Shown: positions 49,696 through 60,639 of the stretch, piece by piece
How positions within the stretch are numbered: the stretch's first letter is position 1
Layout of the letters: each line of letters begins with the position of its first letter
Assembly: GCF_000830505.1 (NCBI RefSeq)
Contig: NZ_JXOK01000042.1
Location: 1 to 64,000 of the forward strand
Direction: 5' to 3'
Length of the DNA stretch: 64,000 nt
DNA from: Vibrio mytili
Lineage (GTDB): Bacteria > Pseudomonadota > Gammaproteobacteria > Enterobacterales > Vibrionaceae
Notes under the pieces: generated by a model
Told to the model about the DNA's origin: nothing
Database searches by the model: none
Seen by the model: only the letters and a program-made list of their open reading frames with translations
Made by a program: the position numbers and the translations under genes

Positions 49696-49714
49696 TTGTG
49701 ATTAAGGAGAAACA

Positions 49715-51022
49715 ATGGGCAAGCAAGAAGTAAAAACACGCCAAGGTGAGCGTGTAGCTATCGTCGCGGGGCTTCGAACTCCCTTTGCTCGTCAAAGCAC
49801 AGAATTTAGCCAAGTACCAGCAGTGGATTTGGGCAAAATGGTAGTAAGCGAGATGCTTGCTCGTACCGATATCGACCCGACGTTAATAGAACAAGTGGTG
49901 TTTGGACAAGTAGTACAAATGCCAGAGGCTCCTAATATTGCGCGTGAAATCGTCTTGGGGACAGGAATGAATGTCCATACTGATGCCTACAGTGTGACAC
50001 GTGCGTGTGCAACCAGTTTTCAAGCAGCGGTCAATGTTACTGAAAGCATCATGGCAGGGTCAATTGATATTGGCATTGCTGGTGGTGCTGACTCTTCATC
50101 TGTTTTGCCTATTGGTGTTTCAAAAAAGTTAGCATCAAACTTATTAGCCTTGAGTAAAACCAAAACGCTTGGACAAAAACTTAATATTCTTAAGCGCTTA
50201 AGTTTTAAAGATCTGATGCCGGTTCCGCCTGCGGTTGCTGAGTACTCTACGGGGCTTTCAATGGGGCAAACAGCAGAGCAGATGGCCAAAACACATGGTA
50301 TCTCACGCGCTGAACAAGATGCTCTAGCTCATCGCTCGCATACCTTAGCGTCTCAGGCATGGAAAGAAGGAAAAATTCAGGGCGAAGTGATGACCGCTTT
50401 CCCTGAACCCTACAAGAAATGGCTCTCCGAAGATAACAACGTTCGTCATGATTCGACGTTAGAAGGGTACGCAAAACTTCGTCCTGCGTTTGATCGACAG
50501 TACGGCAGCGTGACTGCGGCAAACAGCACGCCATTAACCGATGGTGGTGCCGCTGTCATGTTGATGCGTGAAGGTAAGGCAAAAGAGCTAGGTATGGATA
50601 TTTTGGGGTATATCAGAGGGTATGCATTTTCCGCGATCGGCGTACAAACCGATATGTTGATGGGGCCTTCGTATGCAACGGCGAAAGTACTGGAAAATAC
50701 CGGACTCGAGCTATCCGACTTAACGTTGATCGACATGCATGAAGCATTTGCTGCCCAAACGCTGGCGAACGTTAAAATGTTTGCCTCGGACAAATTTGCT
50801 CAACAACATCTTGGCCGCGCGCAAGCAATTGGTGAGATTGACATGGACAAGTTTAATGTATTAGGTGGCTCGATTGCTTATGGCCATCCGTTTGCGGCGA
50901 CAGGCGCAAGAATGATGACGCAAACATTACGTGAGTTAAAGCGTCGTGGTGGCGGAATTGCGCTTAACACTGCTTGTGCAGCGGGTGGTCTTGGTGCAGC
51001 GATGATTTTGGAGGTCGAATAA
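49715..51022 (+). CDS. fadI: Acetyl-CoA acyltransferase FadI (3-ketoacyl-CoA thiolase)
   Basis: This is the thiolase of the FadIJ fatty acid oxidation complex. The 435 residues show the nucleophilic Cys in [13 protein letters not shown], the [16 protein letters not shown] motif and the second catalytic Cys in [14 protein letters not shown] strong AAGGAG ribosome site precedes the ATG. Its stop shares two bases with the region of the fadJ start (TAATG). Confidence 0.95.
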   Translation: MGKQEVKTRQGERVAIVAGLRTPFARQSTEFSQVPAVDLGKMVVSEMLARTDIDPTLIEQVVFGQVVQMPEAPNIAREIVLGTGMNVHTDAYSVTRACATSFQAAVNVTESIMAGSIDIGIAGGADSSSVLPIGVSKKLASNLLALSKTKTLGQKLNILKRLSFKDLMPVPPAVAEYSTGLSMGQTAEQMAKTHGISRAEQDALAHRSHTLASQAWKEGKIQGEVMTAFPEPYKKWLSEDNNVRHDSTLEGYAKLRPAFDRQYGSVTAANSTPLTDGGAAVMLMREGKAKELGMDILGYIRGYAFSAIGVQTDMLMGPSYATAKVLENTGLELSDLTLIDMHEAFAAQTLANVKMFASDKFAQQHLGRAQAIGEIDMDKFNVLGGSIAYGHPFAATGARMMTQTLRELKRRGGGIALNTACAAGGLGAAMILEVE

Positions 51023-53130
51023 TGAGCGAACAGAAAGCATTTAATCTTAACATCGACGAACAAAATATCGCGTGGCTAGCGATTGATGTTCCGAACGAAA
51101 AAATGAACACGCTGCAGGCGGCTTTTGCGCAAGAGATGAATGGTATTTTCACTCAGCTAAACGAAGCTAGTGGCATAAAAGGGATGATCATTCACTCTCT
51201 TAAACCTGATAATTTCGTTGCTGGTGCCGACGTTCGTATGTTGGAAGCGTGTACCACCGCTAGTGAAGCAGAAGCGTTAGCCAAGCAAGGGCAGGAGCTA
51301 TTCCAGCAGTTATCTGAATTGCCTTATCCAGTCGTCGCTGCGATTCATGGTCCTTGTTTAGGGGGGGGATTGGAGCTTGCGCTCGCTTGTGATTATCGCG
51401 TTTGTACGAATTCGGATAAAACACGTCTGGGACTGCCAGAAGTTCAATTGGGCCTATTGCCAGGATCGGGTGGCACACAACGTCTGCCAAGGCTCATCGG
51501 TCTATTGCCTTCGCTGGATATCATCCTTACTGGCAAACAGCTTCGCGCGAATAAAGCGAAGAAGTTAGGCATTGTGGATGATTGCGTGCCAGAAACCATA
51601 CTGCTCGACGTTGCTCAGCAGTTTTTGGACAAAGGTAAAAACAAAGGTAAAAAACACTCAGCCAAAGAAAAATTGATGTCTGGGAGCGGTTTAGGGCGCA
51701 AGTTCATTTTTGAGCAGGCTGCGAAAAAGACTCACCAGAAAACTCGAGGCAACTATCCAGCAGCAGAAGCGATTCTCGAAGTTATCCAACATGGTCTAGA
51801 AAAAGGCTTTGTCAAAGGGCAAGAGCTAGAAGCGAAGCGTTTTGGCGAGTTGGTGATGAGCTCGGAATCGAAAGCGTTGCGTTCGATCTTTTTTGCGACC
51901 ACAGAGATGAAAAAAGAGCATGGGTCAGACGCGAAACCTGCGAATGTTAAAAGAGTGGGCGTATTAGGTGGCGGCTTAATGGGGGCTGGGATTAGCCATG
52001 TTTCAGTGGCAAAAGCAAAGGTCCCAGTGCGTATTAAAGACGTGAGTAATGATGGTGTATTGAATGCGTTACATCATAACTATCAGTTGTTTGAAAAGCA
52101 GCGCAAACGTCGCATCCTATCGAAAGCTGAGTTACAGGCAAACATGTTGCAACTGTCGGGTGGTGTTGACTTTACCAGCTATAACCATATTGATGTGGTT
52201 ATCGAAGCGGTGTTTGAAGATCTCGACTTGAAGCAGCAGATGGTTGCTGACATTGAAGCTAACGCGAAACCAGAAACCATTTTCGCTACGAATACCTCGT
52301 CCCTGCCTATTGGTAAGATTGCTGAAAAAGCCCAGCGGCCAGAAAATATCGTCGGTCTACATTATTTTAGTCCGGTCGAGAAAATGCCTTTAGTTGAAGT
52401 GATCCCACACGAAACAACATCGGATGAGACGATCTCTACTGTGGTAGCTTTGGCTAAGAAACAAGGCAAAACGCCGATTGTTGTAAAAGATAAGGCGGGC
52501 TTTTACGTCAACCGTATTCTTGCTCCCTATATGAATGAAGCGGCGCATATCTTATTGGCTAACGAGCCTATTGAGAAAATTGATGGGGCATTACTTGATT
52601 TTGGGTTTCCGGTTGGACCGATAACGCTGCTTGATGAAGTCGGTATTGATATTGGCGCGAAGATCATGCCGATACTTGTCAATGAACTGGGTGAGAGATT
52701 CAAAGGTCCTGATGTATTCGATACCTTGCTCAACGATGGTCGAAAAGGTCGGAAAAGTGGTAAAGGTTTTTATACCTACAAAGGGAAAAAGAAGGACGTC
52801 GATAAGTCAGTATATAAACTGTTAAAGCTCGATCCAGAGTCGAAATTGAGTGATAACGATATAGTACTTCGTTGTGTGCTGCCGCTGCTTAATGAAGCGG
52901 TCCGATGCTTGGATGACGGTATCATTCGTTCAGCACGTGACGGAGATATTGGTGCCATCTTCGGTATTGGTTTCCCGCCATTTTTAGGAGGCCCATTCCG
53001 TTATATGGATCAATTCGGAATCAAAGAGCTGGTAGAAAAAATGAATGAGTTTGCGTCGAAATACGGCGATCGCTACGCGCCATGTGATGGCTTGCTGACT
53101 CGCGCTGGTGAGGGAACGAAGTTTTACTAG
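51022..53130 (+). CDS. fadJ: Fatty acid oxidation complex alpha subunit FadJ
   Basis: FadJ combines enoyl-CoA hydratase and 3-hydroxyacyl-CoA dehydrogenase. I choose the ATG at 51022 ([20 protein letters not shown], 702 residues), overlapping the fadI stop; an open frame from 50974 lies inside fadI. The hydratase part has [17 protein letters not shown], the dehydrogenase part the NAD-binding [13 protein letters not shown] and the [13 protein letters not shown] motif. The codons for CLGGGL include a run of eight G (51361-51368). Confidence 0.95.
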   Translation: MSEQKAFNLNIDEQNIAWLAIDVPNEKMNTLQAAFAQEMNGIFTQLNEASGIKGMIIHSLKPDNFVAGADVRMLEACTTASEAEALAKQGQELFQQLSELPYPVVAAIHGPCLGGGLELALACDYRVCTNSDKTRLGLPEVQLGLLPGSGGTQRLPRLIGLLPSLDIILTGKQLRANKAKKLGIVDDCVPETILLDVAQQFLDKGKNKGKKHSAKEKLMSGSGLGRKFIFEQAAKKTHQKTRGNYPAAEAILEVIQHGLEKGFVKGQELEAKRFGELVMSSESKALRSIFFATTEMKKEHGSDAKPANVKRVGVLGGGLMGAGISHVSVAKAKVPVRIKDVSNDGVLNALHHNYQLFEKQRKRRILSKAELQANMLQLSGGVDFTSYNHIDVVIEAVFEDLDLKQQMVADIEANAKPETIFATNTSSLPIGKIAEKAQRPENIVGLHYFSPVEKMPLVEVIPHETTSDETISTVVALAKKQGKTPIVVKDKAGFYVNRILAPYMNEAAHILLANEPIEKIDGALLDFGFPVGPITLLDEVGIDIGAKIMPILVNELGERFKGPDVFDTLLNDGRKGRKSGKGFYTYKGKKKDVDKSVYKLLKLDPESKLSDNDIVLRCVLPLLNEAVRCLDDGIIRSARDGDIGAIFGIGFPPFLGGPFRYMDQFGIKELVEKMNEFASKYGDRYAPCDGLLTRAGEGTKFY

Positions 53131-53145
53131 TCTGGTAATGTGAAA

Positions 53146-53172
53146 AGGCTTGCACATGCAAGCCTATTTACA
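53146..53172 (+). terminator. Hairpin after fadJ
   Basis: AGGCTTGC (53146-53153) pairs with GCAAGCCT (53158-53165) around ACAT, with a weak T-containing tail. It lies 16 bp after the fadJ stop and probably terminates the fadIJ transcript. Confidence 0.65.
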
Positions 53173-53261
53173 TAAGAAGATCAACGTTATTTCTTCTTAT
53201 CCTTTTTATTTTTGTGTCCTTGACCAGGGTTGTCATCACCGTGGACACTGGCATTGCCTTT

Positions 53262-56045
53262 CTAACCTAATGCACAATCTTTGGGTCTTAACTGAAACTC
53301 TTCAATCGAGCCTATCTCTTGTCCTAGGTGGATACGAGGCTCATCCATATGCGCCAACCCCTGAGAATGCATGACTAAGCGATTGGCGGTGCGAGGTTTG
53401 AGCTCATTAACAACGAAGCGAATCATGTCGGTTCGAGTTAATTTTTTGAGCTCATCCAATACTTTTTCTCTTTGGTTAAATTCGGTATCTTTGTTGCCAA
53501 TTGCGACCCATAAACGCTGTGCTCGTCCCCGCAAGGTGGTGTCTGGCGTCGAGATTTGATTCCACAGTCCGCGTTTACTGCTTTGCCACTGATATTCGTT
53601 GAGTTCTAATAACACCATGTAAAACGCATTGAGGAACTCATCAATAGAAGTGACCAACTCAGCTGGCGCGGCATTCGGTGATTGAACATAGAGAACAATA
53701 CCGGGGTGACGATTTAGAGGCATGTTGCCAGTACCTACCATGTATCCAAGTTGTTGTTTGGTTCGAATTTCATGGAAAAAGGTCGCGGACATCAAGTGGT
53801 TTGCTAATGTATACAAAGCAATATTGCGCGGTTCAATGTCTTCACATTGGTGATAAATCAAAACCGCAGAGTCTTGTTGGTTACACTGAATCTCACGTTG
53901 GAAGCTGCCATTTTTGCCTAGCATCACAAGGGGACGAAGTGCTTCCTCGTAACGCTGTTCTTTGACTCTTAGGGCATCTTTTAACGTGGTGGCCATCTCA
54001 TGGGCTTGCTGGCGTTGCCAATCTCCATATACAAACATTTCCACGTGTAATTCTGCCAAAATAGATTCAACGAATATTGCTAAATCCTCTACCTGGATAT
54101 TTTCCAGTGCGTCTAGTAAGACTGAAAATGGTGGGTTATTGGGTTGCAACAAACCGGTCAGACCATTGAATAACTGGGAAATAGGGCGGTCTTGCGCTGC
54201 GTTACGCCAATTTCTCAATAACTGTTGCTTAATGGTTTCGAATCGCTCTACGCTAAATTCCCGCGCGGTGAACCGATGTAAAATCATCTCCAATAACTGA
54301 GGTAATTTTTGGCTGAAACCAGAAAGGGTTAGGGTTACGCCTCCCTGGTGCGCATACATGTTGTAGCCCATACCAGCGATTTCGGCTTGGTAGGTTCTTT
54401 TCGCCAGTGAATCAAGGAACATCTCAACACACAGACGCGTCTTAACGATGTTTTTGGGTGAAGCAACAGCATGCGAGCTATCGATCGCAACATAAACGAC
54501 CCCCTTAGGAACTCGAAACTCGTCATCTTGCAAATGCCATAGACGGAAGCCGTCAATGTTTTCGATCATTTCAGGCAGCGAGTTGCCTTGTTTATTTTCC
54601 AGTGGCATTGGGTCAAGATCGTAGCAGATGAATGGGTTTTTAGTCGGTAGTTCGAACTGCCAGTTTGGATCAGACAGCTCAAAGGTTTGTTTCTGCTCGT
54701 CTGACAGTGGGCTTACCGAGTAAGGTGTAAAATACCATTGGGCCGTACGGTCATATTCTTGCTCTTTCGCGACGACGGTGATGCGGACGTTATCGACGGT
54801 GAGGTATTGTAAGAAAGAGCGCTGGAGCTCTTCATCATAGCCAGACATCTTATAATCACCATAAATGGTATCCTCGGGTTGATAATGTTGCATATTCACA
54901 ACGAGGTGACTGACTAGATCGAGAGGGCGGGAAGGCTCTTGAAATCGAAACGCCGATTCCAGCACAGCTTGCTTTTCGAGGTATCGCCATTCATCCAGTC
55001 CTTCTCGTTTAATTAAAGATAAGTATTGGAATATGGCCTGACAGATCGCGTCTACGTGATCGAGGCCTTCAGCTGTTAGCGTGCAACTGATGGTGAAGTC
55101 GCGGTAGTTGCTGCCACTTGCGCCTCCACCTGCTGAGAGTGAAGTTATCCAGCCTTTCTCTTTGAGGTTTAGCATTAAGCTACCTTCACCCTCATAGCCT
55201 AATAAGTGGGCAAAATAGGAGAGAGGTTTGATGCCATAATATTCATCCACACCTGGCATCGGGAACGTCAGAATCAAACGTCTAAACTCTTTCATCGGTT
55301 CGACCTTGATCAGGATACCGGTACTGCCTTTTGTCGTAATCGGCACATCAACGGTTTTACCCTGTAACCGGTGATCGGGAATGTCAGCAAACATCTGTTC
55401 TACCCATGTTTGTTGTTCATCTAGCGATTGTGGTCCAAAAAGGGTCAATGTCATCAGATCAGCTGAGTAGTGTTTATGGTGGAATTCGACAATTTCCTCG
55501 CGGATAGACTGACCGTCTTTGTCGCCCAGGGTATCAAGATTACCGACAGAAAATTTGGCGAAAGGGTGCGCTGGATTGACGATTTCTTTGTTTACTTGAT
55601 ACAGACGACGAGCATCATCATTAAGTTTTAACTTGTACTCTGAATCTACCGCTTGACGCTCTTTATCTAGCGCTTCCTCGTTAAACAGTGGTGCGGTAAA
55701 AAACTGACTGAAGCGATCTAAGGCATTGTTGAACGCGTTGGGAGCGATATCAAAGAAAAAGCACGTGTGCTCTGTACCTGTCCAAGCGTTATTCGTCCCA
55801 CCATGTTGGTTAATATAGCTTTGAAACTCACCCACTTTAGGGTATTTTTCCGTACCCAAAAAAAGCATGTGCTCTAAGTAGTGAGCTAAACCTTGTCGAT
55901 CATTCGGGTCGTCAAAGTGTCCGACATTCACTGCTAGCGCTGCCGCCGACTGTTGAGCAGTGTCGGAATGGATCAGCAATACGCGCAAGTTATTACTCAA
56001 GGTAAGGTAGCGGTATTGATTGGAATCGTTAGGACTTTGGTGCAC
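53262..56045 (-). CDS. Insulinase-family (M16A) zinc metalloprotease, pitrilysin-like
   Basis: The 927 residues carry the inverted zinc motif HYLEH at 55-59 (with Glu58 as catalytic base) within GLAHYLEHMLFLGTEKYP, and three further M16 domains. Length and order match protease III (PtrA) type enzymes. No N-terminal signal peptide is evident, unlike E. coli PtrA, so it may act in the cytoplasm. The stop TAG is followed in frame by 23 more sense codons and then TAA. It runs towards fadJ and is divergent from sixA. Confidence 0.92.
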   Translation of the reverse strand: MHQSPNDSNQYRYLTLSNNLRVLLIHSDTAQQSAAALAVNVGHFDDPNDRQGLAHYLEHMLFLGTEKYPKVGEFQSYINQHGGTNNAWTGTEHTCFFFDIAPNAFNNALDRFSQFFTAPLFNEEALDKERQAVDSEYKLKLNDDARRLYQVNKEIVNPAHPFAKFSVGNLDTLGDKDGQSIREEIVEFHHKHYSADLMTLTLFGPQSLDEQQTWVEQMFADIPDHRLQGKTVDVPITTKGSTGILIKVEPMKEFRRLILTFPMPGVDEYYGIKPLSYFAHLLGYEGEGSLMLNLKEKGWITSLSAGGGASGSNYRDFTISCTLTAEGLDHVDAICQAIFQYLSLIKREGLDEWRYLEKQAVLESAFRFQEPSRPLDLVSHLVVNMQHYQPEDTIYGDYKMSGYDEELQRSFLQYLTVDNVRITVVAKEQEYDRTAQWYFTPYSVSPLSDEQKQTFELSDPNWQFELPTKNPFICYDLDPMPLENKQGNSLPEMIENIDGFRLWHLQDDEFRVPKGVVYVAIDSSHAVASPKNIVKTRLCVEMFLDSLAKRTYQAEIAGMGYNMYAHQGGVTLTLSGFSQKLPQLLEMILHRFTAREFSVERFETIKQQLLRNWRNAAQDRPISQLFNGLTGLLQPNNPPFSVLLDALENIQVEDLAIFVESILAELHVEMFVYGDWQRQQAHEMATTLKDALRVKEQRYEEALRPLVMLGKNGSFQREIQCNQQDSAVLIYHQCEDIEPRNIALYTLANHLMSATFFHEIRTKQQLGYMVGTGNMPLNRHPGIVLYVQSPNAAPAELVTSIDEFLNAFYMVLLELNEYQWQSSKRGLWNQISTPDTTLRGRAQRLWVAIGNKDTEFNQREKVLDELKKLTRTDMIRFVVNELKPRTANRLVMHSQGLAHMDEPRIHLGQEIGSIEEFQLRPKDCALG

Positions 56046-56419
56046 GATGCGTCTCCAGATTTAGCATGACAGTCGTATACGCCTCCCTGAGGGATACGCA
56101 TACGTTGTGTTTCGACAAATACTGCTTGCCGCATTTTTGTTGTATGTACGAGTACTGCATGACCCATTGCTCTGATGCAAGGGTAGGGCTGTTTGAAGGA
56201 ATACACTGAGCTCATGGCCATGGTGAAATACTGTGATGAACTGAATGTATTCTTTTTAATAGATTGTTAAGAGTGTCGCTATCTTTCGTCAGCGAGTTGG
56301 TATAATGAACCGACAATTATATCAGTATTTTTGTTTCGTCATTATTAAAACTAGCCCCAGATTTATAATAAAGATAGCAGTTAACCTTTTGGTAGCGTTA
56401 GCTATCCATAGGAAATAGC
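56046..56419. other. Divergent intergenic region protease-sixA
   Basis: This 374-bp gap holds both promoters. The only clear element is an extended -10 (TGGTATAAT, 56298-56306) on the + strand. No credible ORF or known operator is seen. Confidence 0.5.
56298..56306 (+). promoter_or_regulatory. Extended -10 promoter for sixA
   Basis: TGGTATAAT is a perfect extended -10 element (TGn-TATAAT). The -35 region is poor, as is common with this type. The leader to sixA would be about 107 nt. Confidence 0.55.
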
Positions 56420-56884
56420 ATGAAAATATTCATCATGCGTCACGGAGAAGCGGAACATTTTGCGGACTCTGACGCAGCAAGACAACTGACCCAAAGAGGC
56501 AGAAAAGAATCAGAAGCGGTTGCCCGGGCGTGTACTGAGCAAGGCATCGCTCAATTCGATAAAGTATTGGTGAGTCCTTACATTCGAGCTCAACAAACTT
56601 GGCAAGAAATCAGTCAATACTTTTCAGCCAAAAGTATTGAAGTGAATGAAGAGATCACACCTTATGGTCAATCCGATAGTGTGTTTGACTATGCAAGTGC
56701 GCTGATTGAAGTTGAAAAGCTTGAGTCACTATTGTTCGTGTCACACCTGCCACTCGTCGGTTACCTTACCGCTGAGTTTGTTAAAGATATGACACCGCCG
56801 ATGTTCCCAACCTCTGGCTTAATTTGTGTGGAGTACGAGCCTAGTACTCAAAGCGGTGAATTGCTCTGGCATATTACACCATAG
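56420..56884 (+). CDS. sixA: Phosphohistidine phosphatase SixA
   Basis: SixA removes phosphate from histidine residues, in E. coli from the phosphotransferase protein NPr. The 154-residue histidine-phosphatase fold shows the RHGE motif at residues 7-10 (His8) and the second catalytic His in FVSHLPLVGYL. Monocistronic by spacing. Confidence 0.93.
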   Translation: MKIFIMRHGEAEHFADSDAARQLTQRGRKESEAVARACTEQGIAQFDKVLVSPYIRAQQTWQEISQYFSAKSIEVNEEITPYGQSDSVFDYASALIEVEKLESLLFVSHLPLVGYLTAEFVKDMTPPMFPTSGLICVEYEPSTQSGELLWHITP

Positions 56885-57008
56885 CGAATGTCGGATAAGG
56901 CAGGTATCGAATAACCTGCCTAGTGTTTATCGCTTTTCCGTGCTCTTGACGGTTTCGGGTTGCTGGCATTGTAGAGTGATTAATTTCCGATTCGGTCTTG
57001 GGCGTTTT

Positions 57009-57539
57009 CTATTTATCAGGAATCGAAAGCAACACAAGCAAAGCGCCAGCACCGCCAAACTCTAAAGGGGCTTGGTGGAAAGCCATAACGTCTGGATGCT
57101 GCGCGAGCCAAAGTGGCGTTTTTTGCTTCAGAATGTGTTTGCCAATTCCGTGTTGCACACAGGCACAGTGAATTTCGTTTTTAACGCAGTACGTTATCAT
57201 TGCCCCTAGTTCACGTTTTGCTTCTTGTTGAGTCATGCCATGCATGTCTAAGAAAACATCGGGGACATACACTCCGCGACGCAGACGTTTTACCTCATAT
57301 GTAGAGACGTCATCGCGAGAATAACGAGTCGGTCCTTCTTCGTTTAATAGCGGGACAAACTCGTCGGAAAAGTAGAATTCAGAATCACTTGCCTCGCGAA
57401 TTGAGCGCTTGATTTCTTTTTGCTTGGTATTTTTTTTTGGTTGCTGGATTATGGTATCCTGACGCAACTTTTTTACGCCCTGTACTGCTTCCTTAAACAA
57501 GGCGAAATCGTCATCATGTTCGGTGTCTTTTTTGCTCAT
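57009..57539 (-). CDS. smrB: Ribosome rescue endonuclease SmrB
   Basis: SmrB cuts mRNA between collided ribosomes. I choose the ATG at 57539 (MSKKDTEHDDDFALF, 176 residues), which matches the E. coli start; the frame is open to 57599. The C-terminal Smr domain has LDMHGMTQQEAKRELG, CACVQHGIGKHILK and the TPLWLAQHPDVMAFHQAP stretch. It is divergent from prmB, only about 60 bp away. Confidence 0.94.
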   Translation of the reverse strand: MSKKDTEHDDDFALFKEAVQGVKKLRQDTIIQQPKKNTKQKEIKRSIREASDSEFYFSDEFVPLLNEEGPTRYSRDDVSTYEVKRLRRGVYVPDVFLDMHGMTQQEAKRELGAMITYCVKNEIHCACVQHGIGKHILKQKTPLWLAQHPDVMAFHQAPLEFGGAGALLVLLSIPDK

Positions 57540-57601
57540 TAGGATAATGGTTTCATTCAATAATGATATTGGCAGTATTGTAGCGCTTTTCGGAGGCAAT
57601 T

Positions 57602-58534
57602 TTGGATAAGATTTTTGTAGAAGAAGCGGTATCAGAACTTCATACCCTTCAAGATATGATTCGTTGGACGGTAAGCCGCTTTAATGCCGCTGGTCTGTTT
57701 TACGGTCATGGCACTGATAATGCTTGGGATGAAGCCGTTCAGCTCATCCTGCCAACATTATACCTGCCAATTGATGTGCCTCCGCATGTATTGAATTCTC
57801 GTTTGACGACCAGTGAACGTTACAGAATTGTCGAACGTGTGGTTAAGCGTATTAATGAGCGTACGCCCACCGCTTACTTGACCAATAAAGCGTGGTTTTG
57901 TGGACTAGAGTTCTTCGTCGATGAACGCGTACTTGTGCCTCGTTCACCAATTGGTGAATTGATTCAAGCTGAGTTCCAACCTTGGTTAACCCAAGAGCCA
58001 ACACGTATTATGGATATGTGTACTGGCAGTGGTTGTATAGCGATTGCATGTGCACATGCGTTCCCTGAAGCAGAAGTGGATGCAATCGATATCTCGGCTG
58101 ACGCACTTCAAGTTGCAGAGCAAAACATTCAAGATCATGGAATGGAGCAACAAGTTATCCCAATGCGTTCGGATTTGTTCCGTGAGTTGCCAAAAGAGAA
58201 ATACAACCTGATCGTGTCGAATCCACCTTATGTAGACGAAGAAGACATGAACAGTTTGCCTGATGAATTTACCCATGAGCCATCGCTGGGTCTTGCTGCG
58301 GGGACCGATGGCTTGAAACTTGTGCGCCGTATTCTTGCTAATGCACCTGATTATTTGACGGACGATGGTATTTTGATCTGTGAAGTGGGTAACTCAATGG
58401 TGCACATGATGGACCAGTACCCACAGATTCCGTTTACTTGGATTGAGTTTGAGAATGGTGGCCACGGCGTATTTGTGCTTACTCGCGATCAACTGCTTGA
58501 ATGTGAAGAAGAGTTCAAGTTGTACAAAGACTAG
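57602..58534 (+). CDS. prmB: Ribosomal protein uL3 glutamine methyltransferase PrmB
   Basis: PrmB methylates a glutamine of ribosomal protein L3. The start is TTG at 57602 with GGAGG ideally placed. The 310 residues have an N-terminal helical domain, the SAM-binding motif [14 protein letters not shown] and the catalytic NPPY ([12 protein letters not shown]). It precedes aroC as in E. coli. Confidence 0.95.
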   Translation: MDKIFVEEAVSELHTLQDMIRWTVSRFNAAGLFYGHGTDNAWDEAVQLILPTLYLPIDVPPHVLNSRLTTSERYRIVERVVKRINERTPTAYLTNKAWFCGLEFFVDERVLVPRSPIGELIQAEFQPWLTQEPTRIMDMCTGSGCIAIACAHAFPEAEVDAIDISADALQVAEQNIQDHGMEQQVIPMRSDLFRELPKEKYNLIVSNPPYVDEEDMNSLPDEFTHEPSLGLAAGTDGLKLVRRILANAPDYLTDDGILICEVGNSMVHMMDQYPQIPFTWIEFENGGHGVFVLTRDQLLECEEEFKLYKD

Positions 58535-58557
58535 CAGGGTCGAGTATCTTATATTAA

Positions 58558-58587
58558 ACACCGAGCACCATGCTCGGTGTTTTTTTA
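58558..58587 (+). terminator. Terminator after prmB
   Basis: ACACCGAGCA and TGCTCGGTGT form a perfect 10-bp stem with a CCA loop, followed by seven T. It separates prmB from aroC. Confidence 0.92.
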
Positions 58588-58723
58588 TGCGTATTTCTTC
58601 AAGATTAAGTGCATATTTACTCTTTACATCAAAACGTAATAAAGCGACTATGAATCTACGAAGAATTGGAAAGCAGTTGCGCCTGGATTTGAAAAGGCGT
58701 GGCGTCAAAAACTTGAGGAAGTA

Positions 58724-59809
58724 ATGGCAGGAAACAGTATCGGACAACATTTCCGAGTGACGACATTCGGGGAAAGTCACGGTATCGCACTGGGATGTAT
58801 CGTAGACGGGTGTCCTCCGGGATTGGAAATTTCAGAAGCGGATCTGCAGATCGATCTCGACCGTCGCCGTCCTGGCACGTCACGTTACACCACCCAACGT
58901 CGTGAACCGGACGAAGTTAAAATTCTTTCTGGTGTGTTTGAAGGTAAAACCACAGGCACCTCCATCGGTTTGCTGATTGAAAACACCGATCAGCGCTCAA
59001 AAGATTATTCTGAGATTAAAGATAAGTTCCGTCCAGGCCACGCTGACTACACTTACCATCAAAAATACGGTGTTCGTGATTACCGAGGTGGTGGCCGCTC
59101 TTCAGCACGTGAAACGGCCATGCGTGTGGCGGCAGGTGCGATTGCGAAAAAGTATCTAAAAGATGAATTTGGTGTTGAAATTCGCGCTTATCTATCCCAA
59201 ATGGGTGATGTGTCTATCGAGAAAGTCGATTGGGATGAGATTGAAAATAATGCGTTCTTTTGTCCTGATGTGGACAAAGTGGATGCCTTTGACCAATTGA
59301 TCCGTGACCTTAAAAAAGAAGGTGACTCAATTGGCGCCAAAATACAGGTTGTCGCGACTAATGTTCCTGTCGGGCTAGGTGAGCCCGTGTTTGATCGTTT
59401 GGATGCGGACGTAGCTCATGCTCTTATGAGTATCAATGCAGTCAAAGGTGTGGAGATTGGTGACGGTTTTGACGTTGTTAATCAGCGTGGTAGTGAACAC
59501 CGTGATACACTTTCTCCGCAAGGTTTCGGTAGTAATCACGCTGGCGGTATTCTAGGTGGGATCTCTACTGGACAAGACATTGTCGCCAACATCGCACTTA
59601 AGCCAACATCAAGCATAACGGTTCCGGGTGAGACGATCACCAAACAAGGTGAGCCAACGCAATTGATTACAAAAGGTCGCCATGACCCATGCGTCGGTAT
59701 CCGCGCGGTGCCTATTGCTGAAGCCATGTTAGCGATTGTTGTGATGGATCACCTGCTTCGCCATCGTGGGCAGAACTTTGGTGTTACCACAGAAACGCCG
59801 AAGATTTAA
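58724..59809 (+). CDS. aroC: Chorismate synthase AroC
   Basis: AroC makes chorismate from EPSP, the last shared step of aromatic amino acid synthesis, and needs reduced FMN. The 361 residues have the signatures [32 protein letters not shown] and the C-terminal [26 protein letters not shown] ribosome site precedes the ATG; a short basic open frame (58650-58724) ends on the start codon. Confidence 0.96.
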   Translation: MAGNSIGQHFRVTTFGESHGIALGCIVDGCPPGLEISEADLQIDLDRRRPGTSRYTTQRREPDEVKILSGVFEGKTTGTSIGLLIENTDQRSKDYSEIKDKFRPGHADYTYHQKYGVRDYRGGGRSSARETAMRVAAGAIAKKYLKDEFGVEIRAYLSQMGDVSIEKVDWDEIENNAFFCPDVDKVDAFDQLIRDLKKEGDSIGAKIQVVATNVPVGLGEPVFDRLDADVAHALMSINAVKGVEIGDGFDVVNQRGSEHRDTLSPQGFGSNHAGGILGGISTGQDIVANIALKPTSSITVPGETITKQGEPTQLITKGRHDPCVGIRAVPIAEAMLAIVVMDHLLRHRGQNFGVTTETPKI

Positions 59810-59842
59810 ATCGTTTTTGGATAGTAAGAATTGTTAATACTA

Positions 59843-59875
59843 AAAAGGTTGCTCAATGAGCAACCTTTTCTTTTT
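59843..59875. terminator. Terminator between aroC and the TRIC gene
   Basis: AAAAGGTTGCTC and GAGCAACCTTTT form a 12-bp stem with a 3-base loop, with A and T runs on both sides. It serves both converging genes. Confidence 0.9.
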
Positions 59876-59916
59876 GTGTTTTTTCTTATTTCACTAGTGT
59901 AGCGAGTTTTCTGCCT

Positions 59917-60516
59917 CTAAATGGAATGAAGCAATCGCCATTTAAATCGAACCGCTGCCATGCGTAACACATATCCTAAAACGAGTGTGACAATGGTTGC
60001 GGTTACGTCAGGAATGTTGAACGATAGCAACGTTAAATACAGCCCTGAAGCAATCAAGGCAATCGACGCGTACAACTCCTCATGCAGTACCAACGGTGGC
60101 TGGCGACAAATTAAATCGCGAAGCAAGCCTCCGAATACCCCGGTCACCAACGCAGATACCATACAGATTCCTGGATGCAGTCCCATATCAAGTGCGATTT
60201 TGGTGCCGATGATACTAAAAACAATCAAGCCAAGGGCATCTAGGCGAATAAACAAGCCTTTGAGTTTTATCACCCACTTCGCGAGCCCTGTCGTTAGGAC
60301 TCCAGCGAGACAAGTGATCGCCAGGAATTCAGGATTTTTCACCCAGCCGAGCGGATAATGTCCTAATAGAATATCTCGGACGGTACCTCCACCAATCGCG
60401 GTTGCACTTGCGACTAACATGACACCAAACCAGTCCATTTTCCGTCGTCCGGCGCTTAACGCACCCGTCATGGCTTCGGCCGTGATACCAATGACATACA
60501 ATACACTCAGCAGCAT
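59917..60516 (-). CDS. TRIC-type trimeric cation channel family protein (UPF0126)
   Basis: This 199-residue membrane protein has about seven hydrophobic helices and two matching halves, each with a Gly-rich motif: SATAIGGGTVRDILLG and VTGVFGGLLRDLICRQ. This is the UPF0126/TRIC family, whose bacterial members form potassium-permeable homotrimers. E. coli YicG and YadS are relatives. The physiological role in vibrios is unknown. Confidence 0.88.
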   Translation of the reverse strand: MLLSVLYVIGITAEAMTGALSAGRRKMDWFGVMLVASATAIGGGTVRDILLGHYPLGWVKNPEFLAITCLAGVLTTGLAKWVIKLKGLFIRLDALGLIVFSIIGTKIALDMGLHPGICMVSALVTGVFGGLLRDLICRQPPLVLHEELYASIALIASGLYLTLLSFNIPDVTATIVTLVLGYVLRMAAVRFKWRLLHSI

Positions 60517-60639
60517 AAGGAATACTCACCATCGAAAGTTACTGTTATCATTTTTTCATACTGATAAGTGGCTTAATATCAGCCAGTTAAAAGAGAAAAA
60601 TAAGGGCGTGAGTGTAGTCGGAAATAGGAGTGGTGACGA

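Larger units (their letters stand above)
49160..49714 (+). other. Intergenic region between ECF sigma gene and fadI
   Basis: This 555-bp divergent gap holds the sigma gene leader, a structured candidate small RNA with a strong + strand terminator (to 49441), and the fadIJ control region with two palindromes (49641-49654 and 49683-49695). No ORF is credible. Confidence 0.7.

Noticed and set aside
53150-53374. 74-codon + strand ORF after fadJ
   Set aside because: It starts inside the fadJ terminator and lies opposite the 3' end of the protease gene; the coding-like signal there is on the minus strand.
58394-58780. Antisense ORF of 128 codons across the prmB-aroC junction
   Set aside because: It covers the prmB terminator and both coding ends; composition is that of a reverse strand shadow.
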